A stretch of DNA of 60,499 nucleotides from Elusimicrobiota bacterium (lineage in GTDB: Bacteria; CG03; SLGR01; PWQF01): NCBI GenBank assembly GCA_003557485.1, contig PWOI01000078.1, positions 1-60,499 of the forward strand. The letters run 5' to 3'. The position numbers and the translations under genes are program-made. Positions within the stretch are counted from its first letter, which is position 1, and every line of letters starts with the position of its first letter. Under the pieces are notes generated by a model. The model saw only the letters and a list, made by a program, of their open reading frames with translations. It was not told the DNA's origin and ran no database searches. Shown here piece after piece: positions 30,394-39,840 of this stretch.

Positions 30394-32905
30394 AATTGTA
30401 ACAACCCATTCGGGAGCCGATTTTGACGCCCTTGCATCGCTGCTTGCAGCAAGTAAGCTCTACCGAGACGCTTTTGTTTTCCTTCCGGGTTCGCCCGAAA
30501 GGAAAGTCAGGAACTACCTTGAGACAGAAAAATTTCCAGGAAAACTTTGCCAGTTCCGTGAGATAAAAAATAAAACCGTTGACCTTCTTGTAGTCACAGA
30601 CACGCGCCACGCATCCAGAATAGGCAGAATAAAAGAACTCATTGACAAAAACACCCGCATACACCTGTATGACCATCACCCCGAAACAGAGAAGGATATG
30701 AATGGGGAAATAAACGAAAAAAAGAAATACGGGGCAACTACCACCATAATGGTTGAAAAACTTAAACAAGAGGCAATACCGCTGAGCCCTCACGAGGCCA
30801 CTCTGATGACAATGGGGATATATGAGGATACCGGGTGCCTGACTTACCCTATGACAACCCCTGAAGACCTTATGGCTGTATCGTATCTTCTGACCAGGGG
30901 AGCGGACCTGAGCGTTGTCTCTTCGCACGTAATAAATACTTTGACAGAAGAGCAGGTTATGATCCTTAATACCTTCCTTCAGAACAAGGAAATATTTAAA
31001 CATCCGCAGGGAACTATTGCTTTTGTCAGCGCCAGCCCGGAGAAATATGTTGAAGACCTTTCTGTTGCGGTCCAGAAAGCCGCAGAAATACTCAAACCTA
31101 GGGCTATTTTTGCCCTTGTAAAACTTGAAAGTAAAGTTTTATGCGTTATGCGCTCTGACGGCAGGAAGTTTAATGCGGGTAATATACTCAAAAACTTTGG
31201 AGGGGGAGGGCACCGCACAGCGGCCAGCGCAATATTTGAGGATACTTCTATAGCGGATGTAAAAGAGAAAATACTTAAATTTCTGAAGCAGAAAAACATA
31301 GGCAGTGAATTTTCCATATTAAAACCTCCCGTAAAGGTGATTCCCGAAAATGATACGGTACTTGAAGCTTACAGGGCCCTGATACATATGGGTTGGGATT
31401 TTGCGCCAGCAGGCAACGAGGCAGGACTGCTCCGGGGGATAATAGAAAAGGATGACCTTGAAAAAGCTATCAGGCACGGCCTTGCCAACCATCCCGCAAT
31501 AGAGTTTATGCATACCGGAATTGTAACGGTTGACCGCGAAGACAGAAAAGAAATAATGCGGAAATTCGCCGATACAGGCAGCCCATTCGTAATAATAAAA
31601 AAAGACGGGAAGATCAAGTCCTTTGCCGCTAGAAACCGGCCCATTGAGGTAAAGGATAATAAGGCAAAGCAGTCAAACCTCAGAAAAATGCTGGAAAAAC
31701 TTCCGGAAGGTGTTTATAAAATACTTGACGTCTCGGCCGGAATCGCACTACGGGAAGGTATATCAATATACTGCGCCGGCGGAATGGTGCGTGATATTCT
31801 TATGGGAATAGAGCATAAGGATGTCGATATCGTAGCGGAAAAGAACGGCATTGAGTTTGCAAAAAAACTGGGCGCAAAACTCGGGGGAAGGGTTCACTCT
31901 CACAAAAAATTTAACACGGCAGTGATAGACCTTCCGGACAGGAAGATAGATATCGCCACCTTAAGAAAAGAGTACTATACCCTGCCGGCAGCTCTGCCTG
32001 ACATTGAAACAGGAACCCTGCTCCAGGACCTTAAGAGGAGGGATTTTACAATTAACGCTATGGCAATGCAGTTAAGCCCTGAAAAAGATTTTGGCCGCCT
32101 GATAGATTTTTTCGGGGGGAAGAAGGATATAGAAGAGGGGGTTATAAGAATACTATACCCCTTGAGCTTTGTTGAAGACCCCACAAGAATATTCAGGGCA
32201 GTGAGGTTCAGTAAAAGATTCGGATTCAGGATAAGTTCCGAAACTATGAAACAGATAAAAAAGAGTATACATATGGAGATTCATCTCGGCCTTTCCTCTG
32301 ACAGGGTAAAAGAAGAGATACTCAATATAATGAACGAAAACAATCCGCATCGGATATTTAAAACTCTATACAGTTTGGGAGCCCTTGATTATCTGCACAG
32401 AGACATAAAAATAACCCCGGAAATATCATCTCTGCTCAAAAAGCTTTCCGGGACTGCAGATTACATAGCTATGATATCGGTTCTTCTTAAAGAACTTCCG
32501 GAAGAAGAAGGACTCTCTGTGCTGAAAAAATTCAATTTTTCAAAAAAATATATCGAGACTTACCAGCAGCTTAAAAGAAAACTTAAAGAAGCTGAAAAAA
32601 TACTTGAAGTTTCAATAAGTCCCGCGCGCATCTATAAAACCTGCAGCGTTCTCACGGAAAGCGCCCTTGAAATACTCCTCAATTCCGATGATCCCCGGGT
32701 CAGAAAAAATGTGCGGCTTTACAAAAATAAACTAAAGGGGATAAAACCTCTGACAGGAGGAAAAAAACTTATGGAAATGGGGTATAAACCCTCCCCGCTG
32801 CTCTCTGAAATAACCAATACTCTGAAAGCGGCAAAGCTGAACGGAAAAATAAAGACAGCCGGAGAAGAAGAATTATTTATAAAGGAAAACTTCCCTAGGA
32901 GTTGA
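30383..32905 (+). CDS. Fusion: DHH/DHHA1 phosphoesterase + CBS pair + tRNA nucleotidyltransferase/poly(A) polymerase
   Basis: THSGADFDALAS, TDTRH, HLYDHHPE, FGGGGHRTAAS; CBS-like 315-430; CAGGMVRDILMGIEHKDVDIV, RRDFTINAMA, FVEDPTRIFRAVRFSKRFGF. Confidence 0.9.
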   Translation: MGIKIVTTHSGADFDALASLLAASKLYRDAFVFLPGSPERKVRNYLETEKFPGKLCQFREIKNKTVDLLVVTDTRHASRIGRIKELIDKNTRIHLYDHHPETEKDMNGEINEKKKYGATTTIMVEKLKQEAIPLSPHEATLMTMGIYEDTGCLTYPMTTPEDLMAVSYLLTRGADLSVVSSHVINTLTEEQVMILNTFLQNKEIFKHPQGTIAFVSASPEKYVEDLSVAVQKAAEILKPRAIFALVKLESKVLCVMRSDGRKFNAGNILKNFGGGGHRTAASAIFEDTSIADVKEKILKFLKQKNIGSEFSILKPPVKVIPENDTVLEAYRALIHMGWDFAPAGNEAGLLRGIIEKDDLEKAIRHGLANHPAIEFMHTGIVTVDREDRKEIMRKFADTGSPFVIIKKDGKIKSFAARNRPIEVKDNKAKQSNLRKMLEKLPEGVYKILDVSAGIALREGISIYCAGGMVRDILMGIEHKDVDIVAEKNGIEFAKKLGAKLGGRVHSHKKFNTAVIDLPDRKIDIATLRKEYYTLPAALPDIETGTLLQDLKRRDFTINAMAMQLSPEKDFGRLIDFFGGKKDIEEGVIRILYPLSFVEDPTRIFRAVRFSKRFGFRISSETMKQIKKSIHMEIHLGLSSDRVKEEILNIMNENNPHRIFKTLYSLGALDYLHRDIKITPEISSLLKKLSGTADYIAMISVLLKELPEEEGLSVLKKFNFSKKYIETYQQLKRKLKEAEKILEVSISPARIYKTCSVLTESALEILLNSDDPRVRKNVRLYKNKLKGIKPLTGGKKLMEMGYKPSPLLSEITNTLKAAKLNGKIKTAGEEELFIKENFPRS

Positions 32906-32930
32906 ATTTTAATGAAAATAAGCTTATGTA
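32902..32930 (+). promoter_or_regulatory. Weaker sigma70-like promoter close to ATG 32937
   Basis: TTGAAT-N17-TATGTA-N6-ATG; the -10 box is a poor match; no SD. Confidence 0.3.
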
Positions 32931-32936
32931 TATAAA

Positions 32937-34736
32937 ATGAGCAGAAAATTAATCGTATCAGCAATAATCTTTGCCTGCTGCCTCTCCTCTCCTTTAGCAG
33001 CTGCCGGCGAATATGATGCGATAGGATGGCAGTTAGCTGAATCCTCAGCTGCATGGACTGCCAGAAAAGGCCATCAAGTTCTTGTTTTCAATGATGAGCT
33101 CTTTCTTGTAGCCGGGAACGATTCGACAACAAAAAATGATGTCTGGAAATCAACGAATGGTTGGAGTTGGAAAAAAATAGAACAAGATCCTGAAAATCCT
33201 TTCCTTCCAATCCGCAGTGATTTTCAGGCGCTTGAATTCGACAACAGAATATTGATACTCGGCGGTCTTCCTGAACTTAACGATATATGGTCATCAACGG
33301 ACGGATTCAAGTGGACACAGGAAACCTCATCAGCAGCATGGTCTGAGAGAAATAGTTTTCAGGCTGTGGTTTTCAATGATAAAATCTGGATTATGGGCGG
33401 AAGAGAAGGAACAACAAGATTTAATGATATATGGTCATCTACCGATGGCGTTAAATGGAGTTCTGCCACCATTAAAGGTGATTTATGGTCCATGCGTTCA
33501 GGACATCAAACGCTGGTTTTCAATGATAAAATCTGGGTATTAGGTGGCTATGACGGAACCAACAACCTTAATGACTTATGGTATTCATCAGACGGGAAGA
33601 AATGGGAAGAAATAACTCCTTCGCCTGCCTGGCCCGGAAGAGAAGGACATCAGGCACTTGTCTATGATGATAAGATGTGGATTATAGGCGGTAGAGACAA
33701 TGATGGAAACTACTTATCCGATATATGGTACACCAAAAACGGTGTAGCTTGGTCAATGGCATCAAATGGAATATTTCCGGGAAGGACCTATCATCAGGCA
33801 GTTGTTTTCAGGGATGAAATATGGGTTCTTGGAGGAGAAATAGACGGACCGGAATATATAAATGATATATGGATTACAATATACCCGCCCAGAGCTCTGG
33901 GTTTTTCGGGGACCGGAATTACAACAGAGTCTATTGAGTGGACATGGAAAATGCCACTAAGCTGGAGCGAGGACGAACCCAACAGCCCTGAAGACAGCGG
34001 GTATTTTTTTAGAATTACCGGACCCGGTAAAGATTTAGTGATTCCGATGTCTTGGGAAAACTATATATGGTTAACAGAAGGGCTGGATCCACTGACTGAG
34101 TATAAGGTTGACTTACAGTTATATTACAGCACGGGAAGTGTGAGACATTATTTAAAGCCAGTTCCAGCTTTTGCATCTACACTTTCTACCCCACTGACAG
34201 AGCCTGATTTTTTTATTGACCCGAGGGTAAAACCGGTTCCGGGCGCCACCAGGGCCGTTATAAAATGGCAGGCCGTGGCGGGAGTTACGCATTACAGGAT
34301 TGTCAGGGACGGAAATTTAATAGAAGAGCAATATAAGCATTCTAACCCTCCGGAAATAGTTTCCTATACCGATGCAGGGCTGAAACCTTCAACGAACTAC
34401 ACTTATAAAATATTCCCGCTCAATAAAGATATGAACTATGACGAATCATCCCCGCTTAAGATAACGATAATGACAACCTCGGAAAATCATTACAAGCCGT
34501 CACATAAATTCATAACTCCTTCACAGCGCAGCGTCAGTTTCGGAGAAAACGCCAAAGAAGTAATTATAACCGATATCCGAGGACGGACTGTTGCAAGACT
34601 GAAACAGCGGGACCCGTTTATTGAATGGACGCCTGACGATGAGGTCAGGGGCTCTCTGGAGAGCGGTATTTACATATACCAGGTAACGACAAGAGACGGG
34701 GAAACAAAGAACGGAACGATAGTGATAGCAAGATGA
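32937..34736 (+). CDS. Exported kelch-like beta-propeller with fibronectin-III-like domain and C-terminal sorting-like domain
   Basis: Six repeats of type GHQALVFNDKIWVLGG.DGTN.LNDIWYSTDG..W; FnIII-like YRIVRDGNLIEE...YTDAGLKPSTNYTYKIF; C-terminal EVIITDIRGRTVARL...SGIYIYQVTTRDGETKNGTIVIAR. Confidence 0.7.
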   Translation: MSRKLIVSAIIFACCLSSPLAAAGEYDAIGWQLAESSAAWTARKGHQVLVFNDELFLVAGNDSTTKNDVWKSTNGWSWKKIEQDPENPFLPIRSDFQALEFDNRILILGGLPELNDIWSSTDGFKWTQETSSAAWSERNSFQAVVFNDKIWIMGGREGTTRFNDIWSSTDGVKWSSATIKGDLWSMRSGHQTLVFNDKIWVLGGYDGTNNLNDLWYSSDGKKWEEITPSPAWPGREGHQALVYDDKMWIIGGRDNDGNYLSDIWYTKNGVAWSMASNGIFPGRTYHQAVVFRDEIWVLGGEIDGPEYINDIWITIYPPRALGFSGTGITTESIEWTWKMPLSWSEDEPNSPEDSGYFFRITGPGKDLVIPMSWENYIWLTEGLDPLTEYKVDLQLYYSTGSVRHYLKPVPAFASTLSTPLTEPDFFIDPRVKPVPGATRAVIKWQAVAGVTHYRIVRDGNLIEEQYKHSNPPEIVSYTDAGLKPSTNYTYKIFPLNKDMNYDESSPLKITIMTTSENHYKPSHKFITPSQRSVSFGENAKEVIITDIRGRTVARLKQRDPFIEWTPDDEVRGSLESGIYIYQVTTRDGETKNGTIVIAR

Positions 34737-35662
34737 TTAAGTTTAAGAAAACATTTCTTATTTTCTCCTTTTTTATACTCTCCGGAGCTGCAGTTTCGGA
34801 ATCGGCCTTTATCGGACCGCTTCCCGGCAGTAGAGCGGCGGGTAAAGGAGGAGCTTTTGTTGCGGGGGCCGACGATGCTTCAGCTTCAGCCTGGAATCCG
34901 GCCTTACTGGTTTCCGTGAAGAGGACCGAAGCAATGGCGGAATATTACAAGCCTTTTGCAGGCCTTGACGGAGTAAATCTTGCAAACGGCTATGCTTCAC
35001 TTGTTTACCCCGGATGGGATTTCGGAACCGCGGGTGCTTCGTGGAGCTATTTTTACGGGGACGGCTATTATACGGAAAGCGTTTTTATGGTAAGCGGAGC
35101 TCGGACTGTTTACGGAGACCTTGATGCGGGAATTAATTTAAAATACCTCTACAGGGGATACGACTGGGGAGACCTGGAGGATCCGATTGTGAAAAAAGGT
35201 GACGGAGCCGGCGCTTTTACTTTTGACCTCGGAACTTCATACAGACATAATTCCCGCCTGCGCAGCGGCCTTGTCCTGAGAAATTTTCTTTCCGCTGACG
35301 TAGGAGTCCAGAAAACAGATAATGTTCCTTTTGAAGTTTCAGCCGGCCTTGCATGCTATGCCGGTTCAGTAGGGGGGTTCTCCGAGATTATACCCGAAAT
35401 TTCACTTAACTACAGGGACCAGAGCTGGGGAGATGCTGCCGATAAAATTAATTATGCCCTAGGAGTCGAAGGATGGACCGAAGGAAGAGTTTTCGGTCTG
35501 CGATGCGGCATAAACAGCTTTGAAGCGGCTTTGGGAGGCAGCTACCTTGTCAATATTAGGGGAATGCTTGTAAGGTTTGATTATACTGCCCTTTTTCCGT
35601 TTACCGATATAGTCTCCCATGCCGGCCATCACAGGTTTTCTCTTTCAATAAAAAATTTCTGA
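34733..35662 (+). CDS. PorV/UPF0164-like outer-membrane protein
   Basis: Signal peptide; GSRAAGKGGAFVAGADDASASAWNPALL; beta-strand periodicity; 4-nt overlap with upstream gene. Confidence 0.65.
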   Translation: MIKFKKTFLIFSFFILSGAAVSESAFIGPLPGSRAAGKGGAFVAGADDASASAWNPALLVSVKRTEAMAEYYKPFAGLDGVNLANGYASLVYPGWDFGTAGASWSYFYGDGYYTESVFMVSGARTVYGDLDAGINLKYLYRGYDWGDLEDPIVKKGDGAGAFTFDLGTSYRHNSRLRSGLVLRNFLSADVGVQKTDNVPFEVSAGLACYAGSVGGFSEIIPEISLNYRDQSWGDAADKINYALGVEGWTEGRVFGLRCGINSFEAALGGSYLVNIRGMLVRFDYTALFPFTDIVSHAGHHRFSLSIKNF

Positions 35663-35681
35663 CCCTTCTGTCTGTAAAAAA

Positions 35682-35710
35682 TTGACATTTACATCAAAAA
35701 TCAGTAGATT
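35682..35710 (+). promoter_or_regulatory. Sigma70-like promoter, -10 box 8 nt before ATG 35719
   Basis: TTGACA-N17-TAGATT-N8-ATG; no SD. Confidence 0.5.
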
Positions 35711-35718
35711 TTAACAGT

Positions 35719-36423
35719 ATGCAATACTACAGAATATTATACCAGAGCCTGGTTGTTCCGCTGTCTCTTTTAATGGGGGAGTTTATTCATCTTCTTCCAT
35801 TGTGGATAGTTTTGTTTTTCTTCTCGGTTGTAATGCACGAGATTGCGCACGGTTATGCGGCGCTTAAATGCGGAGACGACACTGCAAGTTTAATGGGTAG
35901 GCTGACGCTTAACCCTATTCCACATATAGATCCGGTCGGGACAATACTTCTTCCTCTTATGCTTATTATATTCAGGGCAGGAATTATTTTCGGATGGGCG
36001 AAACCCGTTCCGATAAACCCTTATAATTTTTACAACTACCGTGATGGAATGATAAAAGTTTCTCTTTCAGGCGTTATGACTAACTTTGCCATTGCAACGC
36101 TGCTGGCTGCTTTTGTTTATATTATTAACATCACCGGACTCCAAAACACTGCAGCCGGTGCAAATATAATAGTTTTGCTGACGGCAACCGCTTCAATTAA
36201 CATAATCCTGGGGGTATTTAACCTTGTTCCCATACCACCCCTGGACGGTTCCAACTTTCTCAGCGTTATACTCCCTGACGATCTGGCCCGGAAATATGAA
36301 AGTATAAAACCGTACGGGTTTTTCATAATTATTTTTCTTTTTATGCTCGGTATTCTGGGCTTTGTAATAATGTTTTTCGGAAACATTATATACCGACTGC
36401 TTTTTATGGGGCTTCCGCTTTAA
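35719..36423 (+). CDS. Site-2 protease family (M50) membrane metalloprotease
   Basis: VVMHEIAHGYAALKCGD, LIPIPPLDGSN-type motif NLVPIPPLDGSNFL. Confidence 0.88.
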   Translation: MQYYRILYQSLVVPLSLLMGEFIHLLPLWIVLFFFSVVMHEIAHGYAALKCGDDTASLMGRLTLNPIPHIDPVGTILLPLMLIIFRAGIIFGWAKPVPINPYNFYNYRDGMIKVSLSGVMTNFAIATLLAAFVYIINITGLQNTAAGANIIVLLTATASINIILGVFNLVPIPPLDGSNFLSVILPDDLARKYESIKPYGFFIIIFLFMLGILGFVIMFFGNIIYRLLFMGLPL

Positions 36424-36424
36424 A

Positions 36425-37417
36425 ATGTCCGAAAGAAAAGTCATACTTAGCGGAATGCGACCAACAGGAAGGCTCCACCTTGGAAATTACCTGGGAGCTC
36501 TTCAGAACTGGGTAAAACTTCAGGACGAGTACCAGTGTTTTTTTGAGATAGCGGACTGGCATGCTCTTATGAGTGATTATAAAAACCCCTCGGACGTGTG
36601 CGAATTCGGCTTTGATATGGCCTGCGTATGGCTTGCCGTAGGGCTTGATCCTGAGCGCTGCGTTATCTTCCGCCAGTCAGATGTCAAAGAGCATCTTGAA
36701 TTATTTTTTATTCTATCTACCATTACGCCTCTCGGCTGGCTGCAGAGATGCCCGACATACAAGGAGGCTCTTGAAAACCTTAAGGAAAGCGAAGAGATAA
36801 GGAATTATTCCTTCCTCGGCTATCCGGCTCTTCAGGCTGCGGATATTGCACTTTACAGGGCTAACTTCGTACCGGTAGGAGTAGACCAGCTCCCCCACCT
36901 TGAGTTTACCAGGGAACTGGTACGGAGATTTAATCATCTCTATAAAACGGATATCATGGTAGAACCGAATGAAATTTTAAATAAGGTTGATAAACTCTCC
37001 GGAACCGATGGACGTAAAATGTCAAAAAGCTACGGAAACACCATATACCTCACGGAAGAAGAAAAAGACATAAAAAAGAAGATAAACTCCATGGTTACAG
37101 ACCCGGCCCGTATTCATCCGACCGATAAGGGTCATCCGCAGGTATGTACCGTTTTCAACTATCAGTCTATCTTTTCAGAGGATGAAAAAGACGAGATTGA
37201 AAAAAAGTGCCTGGAAGGTAAAATAGGCTGTGTTGAATGTAAAAAAATACTCAACGAAAAGCTTTCCGGACTAATCACTCCTATAAGGGAAAAATACAAG
37301 GAATTCAAGAAAAATCCGGAAAAAGTTAACAATATACTTGAAGAAGGCAACCGGCAGGCGGCCGGGCAGGCCTGCAAAAACCTGGCTGCCTTTAAAAAAG
37401 AAATGGGTTATGGCTAA
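36425..37417 (+). CDS. trpS: Tryptophanyl-tRNA synthetase
   Basis: GMRPTGRLHLGNYLGAL, PVGVDQLPHLEFTRELVRRFN, DGRKMSKSYGNTI (KMSKS). Confidence 0.96.
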   Translation: MSERKVILSGMRPTGRLHLGNYLGALQNWVKLQDEYQCFFEIADWHALMSDYKNPSDVCEFGFDMACVWLAVGLDPERCVIFRQSDVKEHLELFFILSTITPLGWLQRCPTYKEALENLKESEEIRNYSFLGYPALQAADIALYRANFVPVGVDQLPHLEFTRELVRRFNHLYKTDIMVEPNEILNKVDKLSGTDGRKMSKSYGNTIYLTEEEKDIKKKINSMVTDPARIHPTDKGHPQVCTVFNYQSIFSEDEKDEIEKKCLEGKIGCVECKKILNEKLSGLITPIREKYKEFKKNPEKVNNILEEGNRQAAGQACKNLAAFKKEMGYG

Positions 37418-38159
37418 CCCTCAGCCCAGCAATGACAGTTCCGCCCGTAATGAAATATTTGAAGGGTGGCGCGTAGAACTTGAAACTTTTGAAGGGCCCC
37501 TGGACCTTCTTCTGCATTTAATCAGGAAAAAGAATCTTGACATATACGATATCCCTATAGCCGAAATAACCGAGGAATACCTTAAGTACATCGACCTCAT
37601 ACATCATCTTGATATAGACAGGGCCGGGGAATTTCTTGAAATGGCTTCATACCTGATGAGAATGAAGTCAAAGATGCTTCTTCCTGTAGAAGAAACTGCA
37701 GAGGACGGAGAAGAAACCGCTGAAGAAATGAAAATGCGGCTTATTGAGCGCCTTACCGAGTACAGAAAATTTAAGGAATCAACGGATTTTTTTCAGGCAA
37801 GGGAACAGCAGTTTGACGGTGTAGTCGGCCTTAAACAGTATCCGGTAAACGAGTTCGGACATGAAGTTGAAGCCACACTCTTTGATCTTGTAGATGCATT
37901 TCAAAAGCTTGTTGAAAGGGCTACTACGGAAGTCAAGGACATTATAGCCGAAGAAATATCCGTAGCCGAAAAAATAAGAGATATACTTTCAGCTGTTGAG
38001 AAAGTAAAACGAGTAAAAATTCAGGACCTGGCCGGAGAAAAACCATCTTTAATGGAGCTTATTGCTCTGCTTCTGGGTGTACTTGAACTTGTAAAGTCCT
38101 CACAGGTGAGGGCTATTCAGAAATTCAGGTTCGGTGATATATACATAGAGAAAAGATAA
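37410..38159 (+). CDS. scpA: Segregation and condensation protein A
   Basis: FEGPLDLLLHLIRKKNLDIYDIPIAEITEEYL; likely start ATG 37410 overlapping trpS stop. Confidence 0.93.
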   Translation: MANPQPSNDSSARNEIFEGWRVELETFEGPLDLLLHLIRKKNLDIYDIPIAEITEEYLKYIDLIHHLDIDRAGEFLEMASYLMRMKSKMLLPVEETAEDGEETAEEMKMRLIERLTEYRKFKESTDFFQAREQQFDGVVGLKQYPVNEFGHEVEATLFDLVDAFQKLVERATTEVKDIIAEEISVAEKIRDILSAVEKVKRVKIQDLAGEKPSLMELIALLLGVLELVKSSQVRAIQKFRFGDIYIEKR

Positions 38160-38759
38160 GTGGAAAAAACAGAACTTAAAAATATTGTTGAGTGCCTTCT
38201 TTTTGTTTCTTCAAAGCCGCTGAGGGTTGATAAGCTAGCTGCCATCGTGGAGGTGCCAAGAGAAGATATCGAAGAGTCCCTCCAGGCACTTACCCTTGAA
38301 TATTCTTCCGGAAACCGTCCTGTTTTCATACAGGAGGTCGCAGGCGGCGTCAGAATAGCTTCCCGCCAGAAATACGGGCCGTATGTCAAGAAACTGTTTG
38401 AAGGGCGCCTGACATATAATTTATCAGCGGCGGCCCTTGAAACTCTTGCGATTATTGCTTACCGCCAGCCGGTAACCATGCAGGATATAGAACAGATAAG
38501 GGGTGTTTCCTCTTCAGGTGTTGTAAGAGGCCTTCTGGAAAAACGCCTCATAAAACTGGCAGGAAGGAAAGAAGCCCTAGGCAGGCCTCTCCTCTATAGA
38601 ACAAGTGAAGAATTCCTGGAGTATTTCGGCCTGCAGTCTCTCTCTGACATTCCTCCACTTGAGGAACTCGGGATAGAAGAAGAAGTAGAAGGTCTGGCCG
38701 CCGGGAAGCAGGAAGAAAGTCATGTGGAGGTTGCTGAAGATAATGAAAGAAATACGTAA
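38160..38759 (+). CDS. scpB: Segregation and condensation protein B (GTG start)
   Basis: VECLLFVSSKPL, ALETLAIIAYRQPVTMQDIEQIRGVSSSGVVRGLLEKRLI..AGRKEALGRPLLYRTSEEFLEYFGL. Confidence 0.95.
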   Translation: MEKTELKNIVECLLFVSSKPLRVDKLAAIVEVPREDIEESLQALTLEYSSGNRPVFIQEVAGGVRIASRQKYGPYVKKLFEGRLTYNLSAAALETLAIIAYRQPVTMQDIEQIRGVSSSGVVRGLLEKRLIKLAGRKEALGRPLLYRTSEEFLEYFGLQSLSDIPPLEELGIEEEVEGLAAGKQEESHVEVAEDNERNT

Positions 38760-39840
38760 GAAAATAGATAATATAGATACTCAACTGGCTGATTTGCTTG
38801 ACAAAAGGGCTGATCTGGTCAGAGAAATAGGAAAAATGAAGAAAGATTCCGGTGAACCTGTATTTGCACCTGGACGGGAAAAGAAGATTATAGAGAAAAT
38901 CCTGACGGCATCAGAAACGGAAAGAGGGCTTCCGGCACATGCAAAAATTAATATTTTCAGCGAAATAATGGCTGCATGCCGAGCCTTGCAGAAAGAGCTG
39001 AGAATAAGTTTCCTCGGCCCGGAGGCCACATTTACCCATCAGGCGGCTGTGCAGCAATTCTCTGACTACTGCATATATCTGCCCGCTTCTACTATAAGGG
39101 GAGTATTCAGAGAAGTTGAAAATAAAAGGGCTGACTACGGCGTTGTACCGGTTGAGAACTCAAGCGAAGGCATAGTTTCGCACACTCTTGACATGTTTTT
39201 TGATTCCGAATGCAAAATATGCGCGGAAATGCTTATGAAAATATCCCATAATTTGCTCTCTAAAGAAAAAGATTTAAGCGATATAAAAACGGTTTATTCA
39301 AAGGACCAGGCACTGGCCCAATGCAGCATCTGGCTGGAAGAACATCTTCCCGGAGCCAGCTATGTTGAGGTTTCTTCAACTGCAGAAGCGGCCAAAAAGG
39401 CGGCTTCCGAAAAAAACGCGGCGGCTATTGCGTCTATAGCGGCAAAAGATGTTTACGGGCTGCAGCTGCTTGAAGAAAACATAGAAGATGCAAGTGAAAA
39501 CATAACACGTTTTTTTGTTATCGGCAGAGATTACACACCCCCGTCGGGAGACGATAAGACATCGATAATGTTTTCAATAAAGGATAGAGTAGGGGCGCTT
39601 CACGACATGCTGGCACCCTTCAGGAAAAACTCAATTAACCTTACAAAAATCGAATCCAGGCCTTCAAAGATAAAGGCATGGGAATATTTATTCTTTATAG
39701 ATATGCAGGGGCATATAGAAGAGGAAAAAGTTAAAAAAGCCGTAAACTCCCTTGAAAAAGACAGCGTTTTTCTCAAGGTTTTGGGTTCCTATCCTCTTGC
39801 CAAAAGCCTTTCCGGAGAAAACCCGCAGAAAAACCAATGA
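38743..39840 (+). CDS. pheA: Bifunctional chorismate mutase / prephenate dehydratase
   Basis: MKEIRKKIDNIDTQLADLLDKRADLVREIGKMK; FLGPEATFTHQAA; VPVENSSEGIVSHTLDMF; ACT domain GALHDMLAPFRKNSINLTKIESRPS. Confidence 0.94.
   Translation: MKEIRKKIDNIDTQLADLLDKRADLVREIGKMKKDSGEPVFAPGREKKIIEKILTASETERGLPAHAKINIFSEIMAACRALQKELRISFLGPEATFTHQAAVQQFSDYCIYLPASTIRGVFREVENKRADYGVVPVENSSEGIVSHTLDMFFDSECKICAEMLMKISHNLLSKEKDLSDIKTVYSKDQALAQCSIWLEEHLPGASYVEVSSTAEAAKKAASEKNAAAIASIAAKDVYGLQLLEENIEDASENITRFFVIGRDYTPPSGDDKTSIMFSIKDRVGALHDMLAPFRKNSINLTKIESRPSKIKAWEYLFFIDMQGHIEEEKVKKAVNSLEKDSVFLKVLGSYPLAKSLSGENPQKNQ

Noticed and set aside
30377-31003. 208-aa minus-strand ORF
   Set aside because: Antisense to the DHH domain coding region; low-complexity aromatic/Cys composition typical of shadow ORFs.
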